Source: JAGMDK01 sp023128695
GTDB lineage: Bacteria; Planctomycetota; Phycisphaerae; UBA1845; Fen-1342
Assembly (NCBI GenBank): GCA_030628805.1
Contig: DAOVQG010000026.1
Coordinates: 1-25,194, forward strand
Direction of reading: 5' to 3'
Length of the DNA stretch: 25,194 bases
The translations under genes were made by a program, and so were the position numbers. Shown here piece by piece: positions 7,166 to 14,449 of this stretch; the stretch's first letter is position 1, and each line of letters starts with the position of its first letter. The notes under the pieces were generated by a model. It was given only the letters and a program-made list of their open reading frames with translations. It did no database searches and was not told the DNA's origin.

Positions 7166-8080
7166 ATGATTCACACACGCCCTTCCAGGTGTGCGGCACT
7201 GGTCACAGTCATCGTTCTCTCGGGCTTGCTGGGGGGCTGTGCGTCCGAGCGCGGCTTCCACTTCGACATCGCGGCGGACATGCGCAACTTCACGCCCCCA
7301 GAGTATCCCGGGCCGCGGTATTTTGGCGGTGTTTGCGCGGCCCTGCGTGAGCTGGGGCCCGGGGCGTTCATGGTGATTCCCGGCGACCTCGATCCGCCCC
7401 AGCGGGTGCGGACCACGCTCGACGTGACGCTGGGCCCCGACTACGTCTGGTACCCGGTCGTCGGCAATCACGAGCTGGACCGGCCGGAGTACATGTCGTA
7501 TCTCCGCACGATCAACGCCGGCGGCAAGAAGCTGCCCGGCATCGTCCGCGCGGGCCCGCCCGGAGCGGTCGAGACGTGCTATTCGTTCGATTACCAGCAC
7601 GCGCACTTCGTCGTTATCAACCAATACTTCGACGGCCGGAGCGATGCCGTCCCCGGCGGTGACATTTCCGACGCCTTGTACGACTGGCTGGCCGCGGACC
7701 TGGCCGCCAACCGCAAGCCATTCGTGTTCGTCTTCGGGCACGAGCCGAGCGTCTCGCTCCCCGACCTGACCAACGGCCGCGTGCGGCATCGCGGCAACTC
7801 GCTCGATCAATACCCGCGGCACAATCACCGTTTCTGGACGTTGCTGCGCCGACACGAGGTCGTCGCGTACTTCTGCGGCCACTCGCACAATACGTCCGTG
7901 GCGAAGATCAACGGCGTCTGGCAGCTCGACACCGGCCACGCGCGGGGCCTCGGCGACAGCGGAGCACCCAGCACTTTTCTGAAGGTGTACGTCGAGCCGG
8001 ACGCCGTCAAGTGTCGGTTGTACCGCGACGACGCCCAGGGCGGGCCGTACAAGCTGGTGTATGAGGGGCGCTTGCGATAG
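7166..8080 (+). CDS. Metallophosphoesterase (calcineurin-like), predicted lipoprotein
   Basis: 304 aa. The ATG at 7166 is chosen because AGGAG lies eight bases upstream and the N-terminus is then a lipoprotein signal (MIHTRPSR, hydrophobic stretch, lipobox LLGGC, Cys25). The protein is probably anchored outside the cytoplasmic membrane. Phosphoesterase metal-site motifs are GDLD (73-76), GNHE (100-103), FGHEP (about 190) and CGHSHN (about 237). Motif I, normally D-x-H, reads DMR (38-40), so one metal ligand is changed. Family members hydrolyse phosphomono- or diesters using two metal ions; the substrate is unknown. It lies upstream of the phosphate transporter pair, so release of phosphate from organic esters is plausible, but this is only context. 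Confidence 0.88.
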   Translation: MIHTRPSRCAALVTVIVLSGLLGGCASERGFHFDIAADMRNFTPPEYPGPRYFGGVCAALRELGPGAFMVIPGDLDPPQRVRTTLDVTLGPDYVWYPVVGNHELDRPEYMSYLRTINAGGKKLPGIVRAGPPGAVETCYSFDYQHAHFVVINQYFDGRSDAVPGGDISDALYDWLAADLAANRKPFVFVFGHEPSVSLPDLTNGRVRHRGNSLDQYPRHNHRFWTLLRRHEVVAYFCGHSHNTSVAKINGVWQLDTGHARGLGDSGAPSTFLKVYVEPDAVKCRLYRDDAQGGPYKLVYEGRLR

Positions 8081-8244
8081 CAGGGCCACAAGGTGAATAC
8101 CTGAGTCGTGTTGACTAGCATTCCAAGAGCAGTCACGATGCGATACCCTGTGACTGAATGGAAGCTGGATGGTGCTTCAGCCGTGACTCTGTTTCCACTC
8201 CCGGAAAGAGTCGCTCTGCGTGCGAGATTGGAAGGGAGGCCGTG

Positions 8245-8913
8245 ATGAGCATTCTGGATTGGCGGCATGACTCGCCTTTTGTGCCGCTGGCCGAGCATTT
8301 GAAGTATGTCCGCCAATGCGTGGATCTGGTTCTGCCGATGTTCGAGTGCGTCCGGGCCGGCGATTACGACCAACTCAAACAACTGACCGAAGAGGTCTAC
8401 AAGGCCGAGCACGAGGCGGACAAGGTCAAGACCGAGATCCGCCGAACGATCCCGAAAGCGTTCGCCCTGCCGGTGTATCGCGGCGATCTGCTGGCGTTCG
8501 TGCACGTCCAGGACGATCTGGCGGACACCGCCGAGGACCTCGCCGTCCAACTTACGATCAAGAAGCTCGCGCTGCCGGAAGCCCTGGCGGAGAACGTGAT
8601 GGCGTACGTGCGGCAGGTGGTCAAGGTTTGCGAGAAGCTCTACGACGCCCTGGCGTTGCTGGAGGACGTCGTCGAGGCGGACTTCACCGGCCCGCGGGGA
8701 GAGCGAGTGATGGCGCTGGTGGCCGAGGCCGAGCACGAGGAGTGGGTGGCCGACAAGCAGCAATACAAGCTGGCCCAGGGGCTGTTTGCCTTGGATGACG
8801 AGCTGAAGCCGACGGATCTTTACCTCTGGTCACAAATCTTCCAGAACCTCGGCGCGTTGGCCAACCACGCTGACAAGACCGCCGAGCGATTGCGGCGAAT
8901 GCTGGCGCGATAG
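8245..8913 (+). CDS. DUF47 family PhoU-like protein, accessory to Pit phosphate transport
   Basis: 222 aa. The ATG at 8245 has GGGAGG at 8234-8239, five bases upstream. The open frame extends upstream, but only the part from MSILDWRHDSPFVPL resembles the family. The protein is all-helical. The segments CVRAGDYDQLKQLTEEVYKAE and EHEADKVKTEIRR, together with FVHVQDDLADTAEDL and HADKTAERLRRML, show the E/D-rich metal-binding repeats of the PhoU fold. DUF47 genes are classically paired with Pit transporters, and the Pit gene follows 41 bp downstream. It probably modulates that transporter. Operon membership is well supported by spacing and orientation. Confidence 0.94.
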   Translation: MSILDWRHDSPFVPLAEHLKYVRQCVDLVLPMFECVRAGDYDQLKQLTEEVYKAEHEADKVKTEIRRTIPKAFALPVYRGDLLAFVHVQDDLADTAEDLAVQLTIKKLALPEALAENVMAYVRQVVKVCEKLYDALALLEDVVEADFTGPRGERVMALVAEAEHEEWVADKQQYKLAQGLFALDDELKPTDLYLWSQIFQNLGALANHADKTAERLRRMLAR

Positions 8914-8954
8914 TCACGACTATCAGGGTTGCTGAACGCTAAGGGTCATTCAGA

Positions 8955-10559
8955 ATGCCTTTTTCGCTACTCGGCTCACTCGATCTGATCCTCGGAGCGG
9001 CGTTTTACAAAGATCCGTTCTTGGTCGGGGCCTGCCTCGTCGCGGTCGGCATGTTGATCTGGGACACGATCGAGGTAGGCCGCAATGACGCCGCCAATCT
9101 CGTCAACGCCGTCTTCGGATCGCGGGTCCTGACCCGTCGGACGGCCGTCTACGTGGCGGGGATCGGCGTAGTGCTGGGAGCCGCGGCGGCGTCACCCGTG
9201 ATGGAGACGGCCCGCAAGGGGATCTTCGATCCGACCAAGCTGACGATCCAAATGGCCCTCTCGGTGTACGTGGCCGTCTATATTGTCGACACCGCACTGC
9301 TGTACAGCTACTCGGCGTTCGGCATGCCCGTCAGCACGACCGCGTGCCTGGTCTTTGAGCTGCTTGGCGCATCATTCGTGCTGGGCACCGTGGAACTGGG
9401 CAAGTGGGAGGTGGTGCATTGGGCGACAGCCGGCAAGGTCGTCTTCGCGATTATCTGTTCGATCATCATTACCGGGATCGCGGCGTTCTTCATCCAGCGC
9501 ATGGTGCGTGGCGCCATCCGTGACCGAACAACCAACCTCTCGGTCCTGCTCGCGCACGGCGGCTGGATCGGCGGCGGAATGCTGGCCGGGCTGACGTACT
9601 TCATGCTTGTGAAGGGCATGAAGCAGGTCGCCTTCGTGAAGTACTTGAACAAGGAGGTCGTGTCGGCCTTCGGCCCGATCCTCACGGTGGTCGTGCTGTG
9701 GGCCGTGTACGCCGCCATCATCCATGCCGTGCTCGTGATGTTCGGCAAACGGGCTGCCAGACGCTTATTCCCCGTGCTGGCGATCATCGGAATGCTCTCC
9801 ATGGCGTTCGCGTTCGGCCAAAACGACTTGGCGAATTGCGCTTCGCCGGGAGTAGCCGCGCTGCACCTGATCTATCATTGGGACAAGGGAGTAGTACAAG
9901 CAACTGACCTGGATATCAGCCACTGGGCCTTGGTGGGTTGCGGGTTGTTGCTGGTATTAGGGATGATGACCCGCAACGCGCAGCGCGTGACGAGTGCCGA
10001 GGTACATGCCGGCAGCATGGCTCACCAGGTGCGCCTCTGGGCCCCGAACTGGTGCATCTGGATGGCGCGGCTATTGCTGCGTCTACGACGCCGACGGCCG
10101 GTGCTGGCTCCGCCGCCGGTGCTGACCTCGGCCGGCAAGACCATGCACTACGACAGTCTGCGGGCGTGCGTGATCCTGGCGGTCTCGGCCAGCACGATCG
10201 CGACCGCCTCCGGGTTCGGGCTCCCGGTGTCCACCACCTATGTCGCTTTTGCCGCCGTGGTGGCCACGGGCATGGCCGACCGCATTTTCCAGCGCGGCGA
10301 TGCTACCTTGAAGCTGGCCCGGATGATCTGGGTCGTGTTCAGTTGGTTTGCCGCGGCCGTGATCGCGGCCTGTTGTGCTGGAGTGGTGTGTTTGTCGGTG
10401 TATAACTCTGGTCCCACGGGAATTATCATCTGTATCGGATTGAACCTGCTCGTCCGGCATATATTGAAAAAACGCGCCGATACCCAGGAGCTGCGCATCC
10501 GTGAAGCCGCCCACGAGCGAAAATACCCGGAACGATACGCCGAGGAGTACGAAGAGTAG
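8955..10559 (+). CDS. Inorganic phosphate transporter, Pit family
   Basis: 534 aa, at the long end of the family. Starts at ATG 8955 with AAGGG at 8941-8945. The family's duplicated signature is present in both halves: VGRNDAANLVNAVFGSRVLT near residue 40 and FGQNDLANCASPGVAAL near residue 290. About 10-12 TM segments are seen, with a basic cytoplasmic loop around residues 355-395 (RLLLRLRRRRPVLAPPPVLT). Pit proteins take up phosphate as a metal-phosphate complex with cations, at lower affinity than the Pst ABC system. The DUF47 regulator is encoded just upstream. The signature reads RND and QND rather than the usual AND, but the Asp residues are kept. No Pho box was recognised. Confidence 0.95.
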   Translation: MPFSLLGSLDLILGAAFYKDPFLVGACLVAVGMLIWDTIEVGRNDAANLVNAVFGSRVLTRRTAVYVAGIGVVLGAAAASPVMETARKGIFDPTKLTIQMALSVYVAVYIVDTALLYSYSAFGMPVSTTACLVFELLGASFVLGTVELGKWEVVHWATAGKVVFAIICSIIITGIAAFFIQRMVRGAIRDRTTNLSVLLAHGGWIGGGMLAGLTYFMLVKGMKQVAFVKYLNKEVVSAFGPILTVVVLWAVYAAIIHAVLVMFGKRAARRLFPVLAIIGMLSMAFAFGQNDLANCASPGVAALHLIYHWDKGVVQATDLDISHWALVGCGLLLVLGMMTRNAQRVTSAEVHAGSMAHQVRLWAPNWCIWMARLLLRLRRRRPVLAPPPVLTSAGKTMHYDSLRACVILAVSASTIATASGFGLPVSTTYVAFAAVVATGMADRIFQRGDATLKLARMIWVVFSWFAAAVIAACCAGVVCLSVYNSGPTGIIICIGLNLLVRHILKKRADTQELRIREAAHERKYPERYAEEYEE

Positions 10560-10720
10560 ACCCCTTGGCCGTTTGCCACAATTCTCGTGTAGCGACCGGG
10601 CTCTGTCCCGGTCGAGCGAGTTGGGTGGCCCATCGCTTTAGCCTGAAGTTCCGCTGCTAGGCGGCACGTAAGTTTCGTCAAGGATGGGGGTTGTGGTTTG
10701 GGGGGGCTTCCGTGGACTGG
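10560..10720. terminator. Convergent intergenic region with a hairpin
   Basis: GACCGGG-CTCTGT-CCCGGTC (10594-10613) can form a 7-bp stem with a 6-nt loop downstream of the Pit gene and of the convergent zinc-ribbon gene. No U-tract follows on either strand, so a Rho-independent terminator is not certain. The hairpin matches one arm of the CCGGGCTCTGTCCCGG repeats found at 11.1, 14.2 and 23.2 kb, so it may simply be a solo arm. Confidence 0.4.
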
Positions 10721-11113
10721 CTACAGGCCCAGGAGGTGGAATACGCGACCTTGTAGTTCGGTGGGCTGGCTGTCTTGCGTGAAGGTGCTGCCCTTCTGGC
10801 CGGAGCTATGGCCGGCCGGCGGCTTGTCAGCACGCTCGGCCGTGAATTGCTGGCACTGCTCACATCTGATCCGGAACCCTTTTCCTCCCGCTCCGCTTTT
10901 GAACTCACCCCGGTCCCACAGCTTCTCAAAGTCCCGGTGGCTAAGCTCGAAGAAATGATCGCACTCCGGGCAGTAGAAGCCGACGACCTCGTCAGTCGGC
11001 GGCGCTTCACCGCGACTCAGACACGAATACAGCCACCCCGCGACGACGAGCAACACGGCCGCAAGCCCGAGCAGCACAATTTCCCGTGTCGCCGCATGAC
11101 GCCGACGCCCCAT
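10721..11113 (-). CDS. Membrane-anchored zinc-ribbon protein, unknown function
   Basis: 130 aa. The ATG at 11113 is preceded by AAGGAG with a 5-nt spacer. A basic N-terminus (MGRRRHAATR) is followed by one TM helix (about 11-30), then a soluble part. This has two CxxC knuckles, CPEC (48-51) and CEQC (84-87), expected to bind one zinc ion. The C-terminal 40 residues are polar and probably disordered. By the positive-inside rule the short N-terminus would be cytoplasmic and the zinc ribbon outside. I do not recognise a named family. It is downstream of the aminomutase gene on the same strand, separated by an inverted repeat, so co-transcription is uncertain. Confidence 0.8.
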   Translation of the reverse strand: MGRRRHAATREIVLLGLAAVLLVVAGWLYSCLSRGEAPPTDEVVGFYCPECDHFFELSHRDFEKLWDRGEFKSGAGGKGFRIRCEQCQQFTAERADKPPAGHSSGQKGSTFTQDSQPTELQGRVFHLLGL

Positions 11114-11123
11114 CGCTGCTCCT

Positions 11124-11232
11124 TATCAGTCCGCCGCAAAAGTAATGTAGCGTCCGGGCTCTGTCCCGGCCGTCGTCGTGTAAGAGTGTTTCCCCATGTT
11201 CTACGGCCGGGACAGAGCCCGGCCGCTACATT
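11124..11232. repeat. Inverted-repeat element between the aminomutase and zinc-ribbon genes
   Basis: The arms at 11145-11173 (ATGTAGCGTCCGGGCTCTGT and onward) and 11203-11231 are 29-nt reverse complements with about one mismatch. The left edge reads TATCAGTCCGCCGCAAAAGT, matching the left edge of the element at 14.2 kb. It could fold in the aminomutase mRNA just after the stop codon and act as a 3' processing or attenuation structure. Confidence 0.8.
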
Positions 11233-11238
11233 TCCCAA

Positions 11239-12429
11239 CTAGCACGGACTGTCATGAACCCCGAGCCACGGCGACGGCGGATACTTGCGGGCCTCCGTGC
11301 CCTCGACGGGCTCCAGCTCATCCAGCCAATAGGCCTTGTCGTTGAGCTTGTACGCCATCAGGACGCCGCGGAACTCCGGGTCTTTCGACCGGTGAAACCG
11401 CAGCAGCAGGTGCCCGTCCTCGATGCCGACGATCTCGACTTTCCCGAGTTCGTGCGACATGACGTACCGTGGCCGCCGAGCCAGCCCCGAGCCTTGCCGC
11501 ATCGCTTCGCGGAAAATTTCCCAGCCGCGGACCAGCGGGACGGCATACGGCTCATTTCCGGCGGTCGGCCGACACTGGAAAAGGTAATACGGTGGACAGC
11601 CGATAAATGATAGTTCACGATACAATTCGGCCAGCACGGCTGGATCGTCGTTAATCCCCTTGATGAGCGGGCACTGATTCACGCAGATGACGCCGCTACG
11701 AATCAAGGCATCGATCGCCGCCACGGCCTCGTCGGTCAGCTCGCGCGGGTGGTCGAAGTGCGCCATCAAGTAAATCCGCTTCCGTGGCGTCGAATGGGTC
11801 CGAAACAGCTTGAGCAACTCGGGATCGCCGAGGATGCGGAACGGGTCGAACGCCGGCATTTTTGAGCCGATGCGAATAATCCGGACGTGGGGGATTCCGC
11901 GCAGTTCCTCGATGATGTCGCGGAGCCGGCGGGTGCTCATTAAGAGCGGGTCGCCGCCGGTCAGTAGGACGTTCGTGACCTCCGGGTCGCTCGCGATATG
12001 GCGAAGACCCTCGGAGACGTCGTTCGTCACCTCGTCGTTCTCGTCCATGAACAGCCGCTTGCGGAAACAGTAGCGGCAATACGCCCCGCAAACCTCGTTG
12101 CACAGCAGCAGGACGGTATGTTGGTATTTGTGTTGGACCCCCGGCGCGACGGTTACAGACGCCTCGTTGCTGGCATCGAGAATCCCCCAATCACTCAGTT
12201 CCTCAACCCGCGGGATGATCAATTGGCGGATGGGGTCGTTCGGATCGTTCCAATCGATCAGCTTCAGATAGTAGTCATTGGCCCGTAGAACGTACTTTTC
12301 CGTGACTTTCCTGAGTTTTTCGCGTTCTTCCGGCGGGATGTTCGGGATCTGGTCTACGGAGCGGATATATTTGACGCGTCGACGGAGGGCGGCCGGCAAC
12401 CGAATGTTTGATAGATCGACAGTAGTCAT
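11239..12429 (-). CDS. KamA-family radical SAM aminomutase, substrate uncertain
   Basis: 396 aa. The ATG at 12429 follows a strong AGGAGG with a 7-nt spacer; the frame upstream is not protein-like. The radical SAM cluster motif is CGAYCRYC (Cys114, 118, 121), followed by Arg123 at the place of the carboxylate-binding Arg of lysine 2,3-aminomutase. GGDP (158-161) is the SAM-binding motif, and NQCPLIKGIND is a typical aminomutase stretch. Lys330 in ELGK aligns with the PLP lysine. The family moves an amino group between alpha and beta carbons using SAM, PLP and a 4Fe-4S cluster. The residue after YYLFQC is Arg287, where lysine 2,3-aminomutase has an Asp that binds the substrate's distal amine, so a non-lysine, perhaps acidic, substrate is possible. 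EpmB is less likely given the length. Zinc ribbon and GroES genes flank it on the same strand. Confidence 0.9.
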   Translation of the reverse strand: MTTVDLSNIRLPAALRRRVKYIRSVDQIPNIPPEEREKLRKVTEKYVLRANDYYLKLIDWNDPNDPIRQLIIPRVEELSDWGILDASNEASVTVAPGVQHKYQHTVLLLCNEVCGAYCRYCFRKRLFMDENDEVTNDVSEGLRHIASDPEVTNVLLTGGDPLLMSTRRLRDIIEELRGIPHVRIIRIGSKMPAFDPFRILGDPELLKLFRTHSTPRKRIYLMAHFDHPRELTDEAVAAIDALIRSGVICVNQCPLIKGINDDPAVLAELYRELSFIGCPPYYLFQCRPTAGNEPYAVPLVRGWEIFREAMRQGSGLARRPRYVMSHELGKVEIVGIEDGHLLLRFHRSKDPEFRGVLMAYKLNDKAYWLDELEPVEGTEARKYPPSPWLGVHDSPC

Positions 12430-12725
12430 ACAGTATCCTCCTCCCCAGCAGCACTGGGGGTTACGAGCCGGAACCTGTATGTGGTCGAGTTTCCTCTCAC
12501 AGTTGGCGGCTAAGAACCATGATGAGAACCGGCTTGCGGCAGAAACCCAACCGCTGGCGCCGCCATATGCCAGCCCCTCGGCTACTCCGGCTATATTACA
12601 TAGTAGGGTAGAAACCGCCTTCTGGCAATTTAATGGTGATATGGGGGGCCGATAATGTGCTGGCCTCAAAGGCTCAAGCGATTCTTCGGATTACAAAACC
12701 GTACCATTTACATAACACATAATTG
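12430..12725 (-). promoter_or_regulatory. Upstream region and candidate promoter of the KamA-type gene
   Basis: A sigma70-like promoter is seen on the minus strand: TTGCCA (12628-12623), a 17-bp spacer and TACTAT (12605-12600). Transcription would start near 12593, leaving a leader of about 165 nt. At its 3' end CCCCAG-TGCTG-CTGGGG forms a small hairpin directly before the AGGAGG ribosome binding site. No known riboswitch class was recognised. No gene is seen here. Confidence 0.45.
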
Positions 12726-13046
12726 TCAACCGCCGCGTCGAAAGACGGCGACGATGTCCTCGATCGGAACCACGAACAGTCGATTGTCGCCCTCGAAATC
12801 CACGGGGATCGTGTTCTTTGGGTTGAAGAGCACCTTGTCATACTGTGCGATCGGGTAGTCCTCGTCGCGCTCGACTTGGGCCGAGACGGCCACGACCCGT
12901 CCGGTGAGCGTCGGGATTTCAATGTTGCCGGGGAGTTGGATGCCCCCCTTGGTGGTTTTTTTGTCCTCATCCTTCCGGATCAGGACCCGCTTCCCGAGCG
13001 GCTCGACCGTTTCAAGCTGCTGCTTGCTGCCGCTGGCTGGTTTCAT
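12726..13046 (-). CDS. GroES-like co-chaperonin, divergent
   Basis: 106 aa, slightly longer than the usual ~97. Starts at ATG 13046 with GAGGA a few bases upstream. It begins with a hydrophilic lead (MKPASGSKQQLETVEPLGKR), then VLIRKDEDKKTTKGGIQLPG, where the loop before GGI is the GroEL-binding mobile loop, then TGRVVAVS, YDKVLFNP and a C-terminal VVPIEDIVAVF. This is the GroES beta-barrel pattern. The usual RIxP opening and GTEV-type stretch are changed. No groEL is in the window, so this is an orphan copy that may serve a chaperonin encoded elsewhere. I see no CIRCE operator upstream. It is divergently placed from the nnrD gene, with about 200 bp between them. Confidence 0.88.
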   Translation of the reverse strand: MKPASGSKQQLETVEPLGKRVLIRKDEDKKTTKGGIQLPGNIEIPTLTGRVVAVSAQVERDEDYPIAQYDKVLFNPKNTIPVDFEGDNRLFVVPIEDIVAVFRRGG

Positions 13047-13254
13047 ACGATTCCTCTCGCTTCGTTTATCGAGACCGTATCCTACTGCCCTCGCAACGGC
13101 TCCGCGAGCCGCCGAAGAGGCAAATCGATATCCGAAATACACGGCCGAAATGAAGGCCCCTTGACTTGATGGTAAGTTCTTTTCTGACAATACTCTGTGC
13201 TATCTGAGTTCTCTGCGGTTGATAGCATACGGGCTCTCAAACCGGTATCCGGCA

Positions 13255-14169
13255 ATGACTAAGGCTGACCCGCCGAAATCGACGCGTGACGTTCCTCAAC
13301 TTCCACTACGCCCCCCAGACATGCACAAAGGGCACGCCGGTCGTGTGGCCGTCCTCGCCGGCAGCCGGGGTATGAGCGGGGCGGCGGTATTGTCCGCCCT
13401 CGGCGCTCTCCGCGGCGGCGCGGGCTTAGTACGCGTGTACTGCCCGGAGTCAGTTCATCCTATCGTGGCGGCCAGTGAGCCCTGCCTGATGACGGTGCCG
13501 ATCGGCGAGGATGAAAAGGGGTGGATTGTGTCTGGGCCAGCGGTCAAGCAACTCGATCTAGACTGGGCCGATGTACTTGCGATTGGACCGGGGCTGGGTC
13601 AGGGGCTCGGCCGGCCGGAACTGGTCAGCTTCCTGGTCCGCGAGTTTGACGGCCCGGTCGTGGTCGACGCCGACGGATTGAATAATCTCGCCGCCACGGC
13701 TGGGAAGGTCTGGCAGTCGCGTGTTGATCGCGCCACGATCATCACCCCGCACCCAGGAGAAATGGCCCGACTACGTGCCGGGGCCGGCATGAGTCCTATA
13801 ACTAACAAAGGCGACGACTCGCGCATCACCATTGCACACGAATACGCCTGCTATGCGGGGATCACTGTTGTTCTGAAGGGGCACCGGACCGTCGTCTGCA
13901 CGCCCAGCGAGGTCTACGTCAACACCACCGGCAACCCAGGGATGGCTACCGGCGGCATGGGCGACGTGCTGACCGGCCTGATCGCAGCCCTGCTCGGCCA
14001 GGGCCTGGATGCCTTCGCCGCGGCACGCCTCGGCGTCTACGCCCACGGCCTCGCGGCCGACCACTGCGCGAAACAGATCGGCCCCATCGGCTACCTGGCT
14101 CGGGACGTGGCGGATGAGCTACCCGCGGCCCTATACCAAGCATCCCGGGCGCGTATCGGCTTCATGTGA
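13255..14169 (+). CDS. nnrD: ADP-dependent NAD(P)H-hydrate dehydratase (YjeF C-terminal type)
   Basis: 304 aa from the ATG at 13255. A TTG at 13219 is possible but less likely; neither has a strong Shine-Dalgarno. This enzyme repairs NAD(P)H hydrate (S form) back to NAD(P)H using ADP. It is a ribokinase-like fold. Visible motifs are AGSRGMSGAAVLSALGALRG (35-54), the nucleotide-site GPGLG (111-115), VDADGLN (137-143), TPHPGEMARL (164-173), LKGH (207-210), and GNPGMATGGMGDVLTG (226-241) with the catalytic-type Asp237. The N-terminal epimerase domain (NnrE) found fused in many bacteria is absent, so the epimerase must be encoded elsewhere. Downstream lies an inverted repeat, then the H1-like gene. 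Confidence 0.95.
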   Translation: MTKADPPKSTRDVPQLPLRPPDMHKGHAGRVAVLAGSRGMSGAAVLSALGALRGGAGLVRVYCPESVHPIVAASEPCLMTVPIGEDEKGWIVSGPAVKQLDLDWADVLAIGPGLGQGLGRPELVSFLVREFDGPVVVDADGLNNLAATAGKVWQSRVDRATIITPHPGEMARLRAGAGMSPITNKGDDSRITIAHEYACYAGITVVLKGHRTVVCTPSEVYVNTTGNPGMATGGMGDVLTGLIAALLGQGLDAFAAARLGVYAHGLAADHCAKQIGPIGYLARDVADELPAALYQASRARIGFM

Positions 14170-14180
14170 CCACCCGCGGC

Positions 14181-14313
14181 TAACAGTCCGCCGCAAAAGT
14201 CCGTGCCGGTCGGGAAATGTAGCGGCCGGGCTCTGTCCCGGCCGTGGAATGCGGGGGAACGTTCGTCCAAGACGACGTCCGGGACGGAGCCCGGCCGCTA
14301 CATAACTTTTGCG
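14181..14313. repeat. Inverted-repeat element downstream of nnrD
   Basis: The arms at 14217-14245 and 14275-14303 are near-perfect reverse complements of 29 nt (ATGTAGCGGCCGGGCTCTGT and onward). The outer edges CGCAAAAGT (14192-14200) and ACTTTTGCG (14305-14313) also pair. TA precedes CAGTCCGCCGC at the left edge. This is the same family as the elements at 1.3, 11.1 and 23.2 kb. Confidence 0.8.
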
Positions 14314-14331
14314 CGGGGGCCCTGATAGCGG

Positions 14332-14360
14332 TTGTGAGCGTGGCGAGTCTCGGGCATAAT
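14332..14360 (+). promoter_or_regulatory. Candidate promoter of the H1-like gene
   Basis: TTGTGA (14332-14337), a 17-bp spacer, and CATAAT (14355-14360), which is 5/6 to the sigma70 -10 box. It lies between the repeat element and the gene, about 90 bp before the start codon. The match is moderate. Confidence 0.4.
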
Positions 14361-14449
14361 CAAACGTACGATGTGACTGTATTAGAATGGTCTGCCTGCG
14401 AGCGTACTCCATGTCGTTCACGCCGCATGTCCAAAATCGAGGTAGCGTC

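Noticed and set aside
7142..8089. Long minus-strand open frame opposite the phosphoesterase.
   Set aside because: It is a high-GC shadow frame; the plus strand encodes clear catalytic motifs and a lipobox.
12430..12669. Longer start for the KamA-type gene at 12669.
   Set aside because: The added 80 residues are not protein-like, and the internal ATG at 12429 has a strong AGGAGG.
13047..13190. N-terminal extension of the GroES-like protein.
   Set aside because: The ATG at 13046 has a ribosome binding site, and the extension resembles nothing in the family.
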